A DNA stretch of 24,479 nt from Firmicutes bacterium ZCTH02-B6 (lineage in GTDB: Bacteria > Bacillota > Limnochordia > Limnochordales > ZCTH02-B6). Position 1 is the stretch's first letter, and every line of letters begins with the position of its first letter. This document shows positions 1 to 6,836 of the stretch, piece by piece. Made by a program: the position numbers and the translations under genes. The stretch lies in contig LZRQ01000036.1 of the NCBI GenBank assembly GCA_002159155.1, forward strand, positions 1-24,479, given 5' to 3'. The notes beneath the pieces were generated by a model. It saw only the letters and a program-made list of their open reading frames with translations. It made no database searches and was not told the origin of the DNA.

Positions 1-387
1 GAGGGGACATCGCACACCGCTCACGCAAGCCCTGCGGGCACTGTCTCAGTCTATCGCCGTCTAGTCCGCCGCGACGGTGAGGTCGGACGATCCACCCCTA
101 CTCGTGCGACAGTGGCTTGACGCCATCTCACCCAATTTACACCACTTGACGGGACGTGACCCGGGTGATAACATCTGATATCAAACGATAACGTCCTTCG
201 TCACCACGTTACAATCAGACTATCGGAAATATCGCGTACAACCGCACACCAGAATCGCACCAGAGCGATTTGCAAGGCGTAGGAGCCGCCGAAGGGACCG
301 CGGACGTGTTGGAGTACCACCCTGCCCTGAATCGCCTGTCAGAAAGCCTCTAAAAAGCCCGGAACGCGGCGGCAGAGTAACTAACAG

Positions 388-444
388 TTGCCGCGCAAAA
401 GGAGGCTGGGGAGAGCGGATTGGTGCGCGGCATTTGCGCGGCAA
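388..444. repeat. 12-bp perfect inverted repeat
   Basis: TTGCCGCGCAAA at 388-399 is matched by its exact reverse complement TTTGCGCGGCAA at 433-444, with a 33-bp spacer. A partial extra copy (GCGCGGCA, 425-432) precedes the right arm. There is no T-run after either arm, so an intrinsic terminator is unlikely. A protein-binding site or structured end of the presumed integrated element is possible. Confidence 0.6.
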
Positions 445-516
445 TGTCCCGGAAAATGACGCGCAGAGACGGACACGGACGGAATGGCGAAAGTGGCGAA
501 AATCCCGTTGTGACGG

Positions 517-557
517 CACTCTAGGACACTCTAGGACACTACAGGATAGTGCCAGGA
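517..557. repeat. 10-bp tandem repeats next to the tRNA remnant
   Basis: The unit CACTCTAGGA occurs twice exactly (517-526 and 527-536), then as CACTACAGGA (537-546) and, more loosely, at 547-557. Inside it lies a 5-5-5 inverted repeat, CACTA-CAGGA-TAGTG (537-551). The array abuts the point where tRNA identity begins, which fits core- or accessory-type binding sites for a tyrosine recombinase. That role is inferred. Confidence 0.55.
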
Positions 558-607
558 TTACGCTCACATCGTAGAGGTCGGGGGTTCGAGTCCCTCTCTG
601 CCCACCA
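558..607 (+). other. 3' half of tRNA-Val(CAC), putative attachment site
   Basis: The anticodon arm is TTACG (558-562), loop CTCACAT (563-569), CGTAG (570-574), giving anticodon CAC (Val). The variable loop AGGTC (575-579) follows, then T stem GGGGG/CCCTC (580-584, 592-596) around TTCGAGT, the 3' acceptor strand TCTGCCC (597-603), discriminator A604 and encoded CCA (605-607). The matching 5' acceptor strand GGGCAGA and the D arm are missing; unrelated repeats stand in their place. The fragment keeps a downstream terminator. This is the arrangement expected on the far side of an element integrated into a tRNA 3' end, with the full tRNA restored at the other end, outside the window. A simple broken tRNA is the alternative. 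Confidence 0.75.
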
Positions 608-613
608 AGTACA

Positions 614-656
614 AACGCCTTCCGGAGCCGGTTCTCCGGAGGGCGTTACTCTTTTT
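614..656 (+). terminator. intrinsic terminator of the tRNA-Val locus
   Basis: A 14-bp stem (614-627 with 634-647, one T-G wobble) closes a 6-nt loop and is followed by ACTCTTTTT. It lies 7 nt after the tRNA CCA end, so it is most likely the original tRNA terminator. Confidence 0.85.
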
Positions 657-664
657 CGCGTCCG

Positions 665-693
665 TTGCAGCCAGCGGGCGCGTCGCGTACAAT
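665..693 (+). promoter_or_regulatory. sigma-A-type promoter, leaderless configuration
   Basis: TTGCAG (665-670), a 17-bp spacer and TACAAT (688-693). The expected transcription start, about 7 nt after the -10, falls at 700-701, which is the ATG of the downstream gene. No Shine-Dalgarno sequence can fit, so the mRNA is probably leaderless. Confidence 0.65.
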
Positions 694-700
694 CGACGCG

Positions 701-1957
701 ATGGATGGACGAGTAATTCTCAGCAAAGCCCAAGCGCGCGCCGCTGCTTATGCTGGTCTGCATGAGGCCAAAGCCGCGCGCTTTCCCTTTCCCATCGAAG
801 GGCGCATTCCCAACTTTATCGGCGCCGAGGCGGCAGCGCAGCGGCTCAGGCAGTTGCCCGAGTACCAGGCGGCACAGGGCGTCAAAGTGAATCCCGATGC
901 GCCGCAACTGCCGGTGCGGGCCATGGTGCTGCGGGACGGCAAGACGCTCTACATGCCGTCTCCCCGCTTACGGGGGGCCTTTATCCGGATCCGGCCCGAG
1001 CGGGTGCCCCCCGGCCAGGAGCGGCTCGCAGCCAGCCTGTCTCATTGCGGCAAGTACGGCGAGGAACTGACGCTTAAGGCTCTGGCGGAAATTATCCGTG
1101 CCGCGGATGAGCCGCCCATCGGCCTGATCGTCGTCGGCTCGGCGGCCGTGGCCCCCACTGGTGCCCGGGCGGGCAAGGGCGAGGGCTACGCCGATATGGA
1201 GTACTCGATCCTGCAAGAGCTGGGACTGCCCCACGTGCCCATCGCCACCACCGTCCACCCGGCGCAAATCGTGCCCGACATCGCCGTGGACGCCCACGAC
1301 CTCCCCGTCGACTACATCATCACCCCCACCGAGACTATCGCCACGAAAACGTGCTTGCCCAAACCCGGCCGCATCGCGTGGGAGCTGCTCGACCCCGGCG
1401 ATCTGGAAACGATGCCAGTACTGCGAGAGCTGCGGGAACTCAAGTGGGAGGAACTGTCCACCCGCGACTTGCTCGCGCACGGTTTGGATGTTCTGTTCGT
1501 CGGGATTAATCCGGGAAGGAAGAGCGCCTCCGTGGGCCACAACTTTGCCGGCCCGGGCAACCACTTTTGGCGGCTGCTCCATGAGGCGGGCTTCACGCCC
1601 CGCAAGCTCGCACCCCACGAGGAGGACGAGCTGCTGCGGTATGGCGTCGGCATCACCAACATCGTGTCCCGCGCCTCCCGGGGTGAGCACGAGCTGACAT
1701 GGGAGGAGCTCGTGGCGGGTGCCGCTGGGCTGCGGGAAAAAGTGAGGCGTTTCCGGCCGCGGGTTGTCGTCTTGCTGGGGAAAAACGTGTACCGCGCTTA
1801 CGCGGGATTAAGCCGGTCGGCGGCGGTGGAATGGGGCGTGCAACCGGCCCCGACACTTGAAGGCGTCATTGACTTCGTGGCACCGAACCCATCGGCCCGC
1901 AGCACCGTTCCGTACGAAACGCGCCTCAACCTCTTCCGCTTGCTGCGGAGGCTGTGA
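701..1957 (+). CDS. 5-formyltetrahydrofolate cyclo-ligase-like / Mug uracil-DNA glycosylase fusion
   Basis: This 418-residue protein joins two known folds. Residues about 1-230 resemble the 5-formyl-THF cyclo-ligase family, which converts 5-formyl-THF to 5,10-methenyl-THF with ATP. Matching signs are RFPFPIEGRIPNFIGA near 27-42 and GARAGKGEGYADMEYSIL near 154-171, a counterpart of the family's Gly-rich GxRxGxGxGYYD loop with Ala-Asp-Met in place of Tyr-Asp-Arg, so activity is uncertain. Residues about 262-418 are a Mug/TDG-type mismatch uracil-DNA glycosylase: LFVGINPGRKSA contains the Asn (N270) equivalent to the catalytic Asn of E. coli Mug, and a VAPNPSARS motif lies near the C-terminus. 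I chose ATG701 over TTG665 because TTG665 is the promoter -35 hexamer. The two following VOC genes are codirectional. Domain assignments are confident; coupled function is inference. Confidence 0.85.
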   Translation: MDGRVILSKAQARAAAYAGLHEAKAARFPFPIEGRIPNFIGAEAAAQRLRQLPEYQAAQGVKVNPDAPQLPVRAMVLRDGKTLYMPSPRLRGAFIRIRPERVPPGQERLAASLSHCGKYGEELTLKALAEIIRAADEPPIGLIVVGSAAVAPTGARAGKGEGYADMEYSILQELGLPHVPIATTVHPAQIVPDIAVDAHDLPVDYIITPTETIATKTCLPKPGRIAWELLDPGDLETMPVLRELRELKWEELSTRDLLAHGLDVLFVGINPGRKSASVGHNFAGPGNHFWRLLHEAGFTPRKLAPHEEDELLRYGVGITNIVSRASRGEHELTWEELVAGAAGLREKVRRFRPRVVVLLGKNVYRAYAGLSRSAAVEWGVQPAPTLEGVIDFVAPNPSARSTVPYETRLNLFRLLRRL

Positions 1958-1992
1958 CGTTTGTTTTACCAACTTGAAAAGGAGGCCGGGCA

Positions 1993-2373
1993 ATGAAGGT
2001 CGATTCCCTGGATCACTTGGTGTTGACCGTCGCCGACGTGGAAACCACCTGCCGGTTCTACTCTCGCGTGTTGGGCATGGAGGTGGTGACGTTTGGCGAG
2101 GGCCGCAAGGCGCTCCAATTTGGCAGCCAAAAGATCAACCTCCACCAGCAAGGCCGCGAGTTTGAACCCAAGGCGGCGCGCCCGACGCCGGGCTCGGCCG
2201 ATCTCTGCTTTTTGACGTCCGTGCCGCTGGCGGAGGTGGTGGCCCATCTGCAGTCGGCCGGCGTGGCCATTGTGCAAGGGCCGGTGCAGCGCACGGGCGC
2301 GACGGGACCGATCTTGTCGGTGTACTTCCGGGATCCGGATGGGAATTTGATCGAGGTGGCCAACCGGCTGTAG
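1993..2373 (+). CDS. VOC (glyoxalase/dioxygenase fold) protein
   Basis: A 126-residue single-domain vicinal-oxygen-chelate protein with two beta-alpha-beta-beta-beta repeats. It starts MKVDSLDHLVLTVADVETT (metal-ligand candidate His8) and ends YFRDPDGNLIEVANRL, where the Glu of LIEV is the usual second-half metal ligand. It is closest in appearance to small glyoxalase-domain (GLOD5-like) proteins; the substrate cannot be told from sequence. AGGAGG (1979-1984) is spaced 8 nt from ATG1993. It lies 35 bp after the glycosylase fusion and 70 bp before another VOC gene, so the three are probably cotranscribed. Lyase, isomerase, dioxygenase and resistance roles are all possible in this superfamily. 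Confidence 0.85.
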   Translation: MKVDSLDHLVLTVADVETTCRFYSRVLGMEVVTFGEGRKALQFGSQKINLHQQGREFEPKAARPTPGSADLCFLTSVPLAEVVAHLQSAGVAIVQGPVQRTGATGPILSVYFRDPDGNLIEVANRL

Positions 2374-2443
2374 GGCTCTAAACCACAACCCCGCGGCCCC
2401 GATGGACACGGACAGGAGCCGCCGCATGGAAGGAGCGGCCGCT

Positions 2444-3544
2444 ATGATCAGAGCACTCGACCACGTCCAACTGGCTATGCCCAAAGGACAGGAGGACGTC
2501 GCCCGCCGGTTTTACGGGACGATCCTGGGGATGAGGGAAGTGACCAAACCCGAACCGCTGGCCTGCCGCGGCGGGTGCTGGTTTCAGGCGGATGGGGCCA
2601 TCGTCCACCTGGGCGTCCAGGAGGACTTTGTGCCGGCCAAAAAGGCTCACCCGGCCTTTACCGTGGCCGACGTGGACGAGCTGGCGGAGCGGTTGCGGCA
2701 AGCTGGCTGCGCGCTCGTGCCCGATCACACCCTCCCGCAACGGCGCCGCTTCTACACCTTCGATCCTTTTGGAAACCGGATTGAATTCATCCAAGACGGG
2801 TGCGGCTTTTCCCAAGACCCGCGTCCCCCGCTGCTCTACAGCGATTTGGCCCACTGGTGGCCGCTTTTCTCTCCGCCCGAACACTACGCCGACGAGGCGG
2901 CAGATTTGCTGCCTACGCTGTTGAGTGCTCCTGCCCATCGGCCGCAGATGCTCCTGGAGCTGGGCGCGGGCGGGGGCAGCCTCGCGTTTCACCTGAAGCG
3001 CGCCTTTCAGCTGACCTTGACCGACATCTCGCCCGCCATGCTAGCTGTGAGCCGGCAGGTGAACCCTGAGTGTGAGCACGCGGTGGGCGACATGCGGACG
3101 CTTGACCTGGGCCGCCAGTTTGACCTCGTCCTGATCCACGATGCGATCATGTACATGACGGATCCCCCGTCGGTGCAGGCCGCCCTTGCAACGGCCTACC
3201 GTCATTGCGCACCGGGGGGCGCGGTGGTCATTGTGCCGGACGTGGTCAAGGAGACGTTTACGCCCAAGACCGTTACCGGTGGGGAGGACGGACCGGACGG
3301 CCGCGGCCTGCGGTACCTGGAGTGGGTGTGGGACCCCGACCCGGGCGACGACACCTACGAAGTGTTTTTCGCCTTTGTTTTGCGGGAGGCCGACGGCAGC
3401 CTCCGGGTGGAGCACGACCGCCACCGGTTTGGCCTGTTTGCCCGCAATGCGTGGTTGGAGTGGCTCCAGGAAGCCGGATTTGAACCTACCGTGCGCACCG
3501 ACCCTTGGGGGCGGGACGTCTTCACCGGCACCAAAGCGCGCTGA
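2444..3544 (+). CDS. VOC domain-class I SAM methyltransferase fusion
   Basis: A 366-residue two-domain protein. Residues 1-118 form a VOC domain (ALDHVQLAMPKGQ with His7 and TFDPFGNRIEFIQDG with Glu114 as ligand candidates). Residues about 145-366 form a class I SAM-dependent methyltransferase: motif I LELGAGGGS (171-179), acidic strand-2 end LTDIS (192-196), GDM (215-217) and FDLVLIHDAIMYM (226-238), which is the post-I region of such enzymes. The linker around 120-145 is Pro-rich. I chose ATG2444 because AGGAG lies 8 nt upstream and the VOC fold begins immediately; ATG2402 and ATG2426 are in frame but poorly supported. The methyl acceptor is unknown. The VOC part may bind the substrate rather than catalyse. 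It follows another VOC gene, so both may act on related compounds. Confidence 0.85.
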   Translation: MIRALDHVQLAMPKGQEDVARRFYGTILGMREVTKPEPLACRGGCWFQADGAIVHLGVQEDFVPAKKAHPAFTVADVDELAERLRQAGCALVPDHTLPQRRRFYTFDPFGNRIEFIQDGCGFSQDPRPPLLYSDLAHWWPLFSPPEHYADEAADLLPTLLSAPAHRPQMLLELGAGGGSLAFHLKRAFQLTLTDISPAMLAVSRQVNPECEHAVGDMRTLDLGRQFDLVLIHDAIMYMTDPPSVQAALATAYRHCAPGGAVVIVPDVVKETFTPKTVTGGEDGPDGRGLRYLEWVWDPDPGDDTYEVFFAFVLREADGSLRVEHDRHRFGLFARNAWLEWLQEAGFEPTVRTDPWGRDVFTGTKAR

Positions 3545-3571
3545 GTTGCTTTTTTCCATGGCCCGTCATCC

Positions 3572-3600
3572 TTGACGCGCCCATGGGCCGGCCATACAAT
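3572..3600 (+). promoter_or_regulatory. strong sigma-A-type promoter
   Basis: TTGACG (3572-3577), exactly 17 bp, TACAAT (3595-3600). This is the best consensus promoter on the plus strand of the window. The predicted start is near 3607, inside the annotated regulator frame, which matters for that gene's start codon. Confidence 0.7.
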
Positions 3601-4332
3601 GGATGCGGAAATTGGGTCTTTTGGGAGGCGAGGGCGACGCGGCTAACGGAGCGGCGCAAGCAGTTCCTGCGCAGCGTGTTGGATATGTACCGGCGCACCC
3701 AGCTGCCGGTTCATTATGAAACGCTGGCGCAGCGCTTGGGCGTCAGCAAGTGGACGGCCTATGACGTCCTGCGGGCCCTCGAAGAGCAGGGACTGCTCGC
3801 CCGGGATTATGCCGTCAACCGCGGTGAGCCCGGCCGTTCGCAAATCGTGTTCGTGCCTACTCCGGCAGCCGAGGCTCTTTTTACCCAGGCCCGCTCGTCC
3901 GCCCTTGAGGACCAGGAGCTGACCGCGCTCAAGCGGGAGGCCCTGGCCGCGTTGGCCGAATGGCGGTCGCTCAAGCCCGCACAGGCGACCCAACGGGCTA
4001 TGGAGGCCATCGCCGAGGCTGATGTGCAGGTGAAGTTCTGCACGTATATCATGGCGCTCTTCCTCGTTCATCTGGGCACCTTGAGCGACGCGGCGGTGGC
4101 CGTCGTGCGGCGGCTCGTGCGGGAGACGCCGGGAGTGGAGATGCCCTTGACGGTATTTGTCGGCATCGTGCTGGGCATGGCCATCGAGGCGATGGGTTTC
4201 GGGGTCGGGGAGGAGCTCATCGGGCTGTTGGGCCGGTTTCTGCAATCGGTCATGGGGCTGACTGAGCCCGAAAAGGCGATGCTCGTGAGCTTCCTCGACG
4301 AGGCCCTGGCGGAAGAGGCCCCGACCGCATGA
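3583..4332 (+). CDS. winged-helix transcriptional regulator, start uncertain
   Basis: Up to 249 residues. About residues 21-85 form a winged helix-turn-helix: LTERRKQFLRSVLDMYRRTQ, then LAQRLGVSKWTAYDVLRALEEQGLL as the recognition unit, then the wing RGEPGRSQIVFVPT. The rest is alpha-helical with hydrophobic stretches (CTYIMALFLVHLGTL, FVGIVLGMAIEAMGFGVGEELIGLL) that look like a buried dimer or ligand domain, not clear membrane spans. I do not recognise a named family. The start is a problem: ATG3583 lies inside the promoter at 3572-3600, and after the predicted transcription start the ribosome-binding-like GGGAGGCGAGGG (3623-3634) is followed in frame only by ACG3637; the first canonical in-frame start is GTG3676, which would cut the HTH. 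It precedes the RND transporter genes in the same direction and is their likely regulator. Confidence 0.75.
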   Translation: MGRPYNGCGNWVFWEARATRLTERRKQFLRSVLDMYRRTQLPVHYETLAQRLGVSKWTAYDVLRALEEQGLLARDYAVNRGEPGRSQIVFVPTPAAEALFTQARSSALEDQELTALKREALAALAEWRSLKPAQATQRAMEAIAEADVQVKFCTYIMALFLVHLGTLSDAAVAVVRRLVRETPGVEMPLTVFVGIVLGMAIEAMGFGVGEELIGLLGRFLQSVMGLTEPEKAMLVSFLDEALAEEAPTA

Positions 4333-4350
4333 GGCAGGGCGACTTTTTGT

Positions 4351-4370
4351 GCAAGATATTTTGGTCTTGC
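4351..4370. promoter_or_regulatory. inverted repeat, candidate operator
   Basis: GCAAGA-N8-TCTTGC, a perfect 6-bp dyad with an AT-rich centre, lies between the winged-helix regulator and the transporter gene. The run TGGTTTTATG after it is a poor U-tract, so an operator for the adjacent regulator is as likely as a weak terminator. A weak promoter overlapping it (TTGGTC 4361-4366, 17 bp, TATTTG 4384-4389) is possible. Confidence 0.4.
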
Positions 4371-4467
4371 TGGTTTTATGGGATATTTGGGCATTTGGGT
4401 CCACGGCCGCCGCAGCCCGGCGGTTGGGCAGGAGCTCGTGTGCCGCGAACTGGAGGAGTTGCGTAGT

Positions 4468-6768
4468 ATGGGGTTTTTGAGCCGGCTCGTCAGTCGATAC
4501 CCGGGATGGATCGTCGCGGCCGTCGCGCTGCTCACTGTCGTGGGGGCCTACGGGGTCCTGCAGTTGAACATCAGCACAGACGTCACCAGCTTTTTCGCGG
4601 AAGATGATCCCCGCCTTGTCACGTTTGAGTGGGTGAGCGACACCTTCGGGAGCTCTACATATGTCTTGGCGGTGGTGTCCGCCGGCGACATCTTCCGTGT
4701 TCCCGTGATCCAAGCGCTGGATTCCCTCACCCAGGAGCTGGAGCGGGTGCCAGGCGTCGCCAACGTGCGCAGTATCACCAACGTGGAAAACGTCCTGGGA
4801 ACGCCGTGGGGGATCGAAGTAGCGCCTATCATGGACGTGCTGCCGGACACCGACGTTGCGGTGGAGCGGTTCCGAGAACGGGTCTTGAGCAGCGACACCG
4901 TGGCCAATCGGTTTGTGTCCGACGACGAGCAGCACACGCTCATCCTCATTCAACTGGCGCGCAACGTGGACAGCGACGCCGTCGTCCAAGCGGTGCGGGA
5001 CGTGACGAGCCGTTACGCCGCTCGGCTGACGGTGCAGTTGACGGGATCGCAAGCGTTAACGCAGCAGCTCAACTCCGTACTCAAGGACGATATCCTCCGG
5101 TTGACGCCTCTCATCCTGGCGGTCATCGTCGCGGTGTTGTACCTCAGCTTCCGCAGCGCGGCGGGAGTGGTCCTGCCGTTGGCGGCGGTAGGGATCAGCG
5201 TCATATGGACCCTGGGGCTCATGGGGTTCCTCGGTGTTTCTTTGAGCCAGTTGGGCTCTGCTATCCCAGTCGTGCTGGTGAGCGTGGGCAGCGCCTATGG
5301 CATCCATGTGCTGCGGCGGTTTGAGGAGGAGTGGCAGAAGCACGGCGATACTCGCATCGCCGCGGAGCAGACGGTGCGCTCCGTCGGCTTGGCTGTGGTT
5401 ATGTCGGGTCTGACGACGGTGGTGGGATTCAGCGCCAACGCCTTTACGAGGATCGTGCGTATCCGGGAGTTTGGGGTCTTTATGGGCGTCGGCGTGGCAG
5501 CTGCGTTGCTCGTTTCGATTCTCTTTATCCCCGCCGTGCTCGTCTTGGTGCGGCGCCACAACCGGGCGTCTTCCCGGCGGCCGGCGCCCATGACCATTGG
5601 GGACCATGCCAACAGCGGCCTGCTGGAGCGGGTGGGAGCTTGGGTGACGCAGCGCCCGGCGGTACCGCTGGTGGCCGCGGCCGTGCTGACGGTGGTGTCT
5701 TTCACGGGGTTTGCGCGGCTACAGGTTGACACCGACTACTTGCGGTTCTTTGACGCCCGCAGTGAGGCTCGTCAAGCCTACCAGCTGGTGCAAGACAAAT
5801 TTGGCGGTGTGGACACGGTCCAGATCATCCTCGAGGGCGACATCTTGGAGCCGGACACCCTGCGGGCCATGGAAACGTTGCAGGCGGAGCTTGAGGCCAT
5901 CCCCTGGCTCAGCGGCTCGATGTCCGTCGCGGACATCGTCAAAGAGGTTGGACAGGCCTTAAATGAAGACGATCCCGCTTACGCCGTCATCCCGGACAGC
6001 CGGGCCGCCGTGGCCCAGTACCTCTTGCTTTTGTCCATGTCGGGCGACTCGACGCTGGAGCAGTTTCTCACCTTTGACCAGGGTACCGCCAAGATCGAAG
6101 TGCCTGTCGCGACCACGTCCGCGCAGGAGCGGGCCGACGTGCTGCGCCGCATCGATGAGCTGGCCGAGGAGATTCTCGGGCCCTACGGCCAAGTCCACGT
6201 CACGGGCTTGCCTTACTTGGTAGACGGTATGGCGGAGCTGATTACGACCGGGCAGATCCAGAGCCTGGTCATATCCGTCGCGGGCGTCTTGGTCCTGTTG
6301 TGGATCATGGTCGGGTCCTTGCGCAGGGGGCTGTCGTGCCTCATCCCGATCCTGCTCACGATCGCCATCAATTTCGGTTTCATGGGCTGGGCGGGAATGG
6401 ACTTTGACGTTATTAACGCCCTGGTGGCCAGCGTCGTCGTGGGCGTCGGGATCGATTACAGCATCCACGTCTACAGTCGCTACCGTGAGGAGTCGGCCAA
6501 CGGGCGGCAGCCCAAGGAGGCGATTGTTACGACCCTCGCCACCACCGGGCGTGCCGTGCTCCTCAACGCCGCTGCGGTGGCCGCCGGTTTCCTCGTACTG
6601 CTGTTGTCCATGTTCCCGCCGCTGCGCATCTTTGGATTCCTGGTCGCACTGACGATGGGTGTTGCCTCGACTGCGGCGCTGACCGTGCTGCCGGCCATCT
6701 TTGCCGTGACGGACGGTGGCCGGCCGGTTCGGCATTCGCAAAGGGCTGACGTGTCCAAGACCACCTAG
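4468..6768 (+). CDS. RND-superfamily (MMPL) transporter
   Basis: A 766-residue inner-membrane protein with the duplicated RND plan: TM1 at about 13-32, a large external domain (33-208), TM2-6 at about 212-362, a cytoplasmic linker rich in Arg and Pro, TM7 at about 398-415, a second external domain (416-595), and TM8-12 at about 600-748. The second half carries GVGIDYSIHVYSRYREE (659-674), the typical RND TM motif with a proton-relay Asp (D663); the equivalent first-half motif VSVGSAYGIHVLRRFEEE lacks the Asp, as in many MMPL proteins. I chose ATG4468 because GGAGGAG (4452-4458) is 9 nt upstream and the signal-like TM follows; the frame is open from 4378. The next genes encode a LolA-like exported protein and an outer-membrane barrel, so a lipid or hydrophobe transport role is inferred. 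Confidence 0.92.
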   Translation: MGFLSRLVSRYPGWIVAAVALLTVVGAYGVLQLNISTDVTSFFAEDDPRLVTFEWVSDTFGSSTYVLAVVSAGDIFRVPVIQALDSLTQELERVPGVANVRSITNVENVLGTPWGIEVAPIMDVLPDTDVAVERFRERVLSSDTVANRFVSDDEQHTLILIQLARNVDSDAVVQAVRDVTSRYAARLTVQLTGSQALTQQLNSVLKDDILRLTPLILAVIVAVLYLSFRSAAGVVLPLAAVGISVIWTLGLMGFLGVSLSQLGSAIPVVLVSVGSAYGIHVLRRFEEEWQKHGDTRIAAEQTVRSVGLAVVMSGLTTVVGFSANAFTRIVRIREFGVFMGVGVAAALLVSILFIPAVLVLVRRHNRASSRRPAPMTIGDHANSGLLERVGAWVTQRPAVPLVAAAVLTVVSFTGFARLQVDTDYLRFFDARSEARQAYQLVQDKFGGVDTVQIILEGDILEPDTLRAMETLQAELEAIPWLSGSMSVADIVKEVGQALNEDDPAYAVIPDSRAAVAQYLLLLSMSGDSTLEQFLTFDQGTAKIEVPVATTSAQERADVLRRIDELAEEILGPYGQVHVTGLPYLVDGMAELITTGQIQSLVISVAGVLVLLWIMVGSLRRGLSCLIPILLTIAINFGFMGWAGMDFDVINALVASVVVGVGIDYSIHVYSRYREESANGRQPKEAIVTTLATTGRAVLLNAAAVAAGFLVLLLSMFPPLRIFGFLVALTMGVASTAALTVLPAIFAVTDGGRPVRHSQRADVSKTT

Positions 6769-6836
6769 GGGTGAGACATGCCGGCGGCGGTGTGCAATGC
6801 CAACAACTACCTCAAAGGAGCAGAGGAGGTACGACG

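Larger units (their letters stand above)
1..557. other. gene-free stretch, probable end of an integrated element
   Basis: I find no convincing gene in this stretch on either strand. The longest frame (minus, 220-567) lacks a ribosome binding site, has a composition rich in Arg, Ser, Leu and Cys, and runs into the tRNA fragment. The stretch holds two structured elements: a 12-bp inverted repeat (388-399 and 433-444) and a 10-bp tandem repeat (517-557) directly beside the tRNA remnant. The GC content looks lower around 130-230 than in the genes to the right. Because a 3' tRNA half with its terminator follows, I infer that this is the terminal non-coding part of a tRNA-targeted integrative element extending left of the window. 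No integrase gene is visible here. Confidence 0.5.

Noticed and set aside
220..567. 115-codon open frame on the minus strand in the left flank
   Set aside because: No ribosome binding site, no recognisable domain, unnatural composition, and it starts inside the tRNA remnant.
539..907. Minus-strand frame containing AERDSNPRP
   Set aside because: This peptide is the familiar false translation of the antisense of a tRNA T arm; the rest is antisense to the glycosylase fusion.
2374..2443. Earlier starts (2402, 2426) for the VOC-methyltransferase gene
   Set aside because: The added residues have no fold counterpart and ATG2444 has the best-spaced ribosome site.
3643..5052. Long (469-codon) minus-strand frame
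   Set aside because: It is the complement of the regulator and RND genes in a high-GC sequence, is rich in His, Arg, Gln and Asp, and has no domain or start site.
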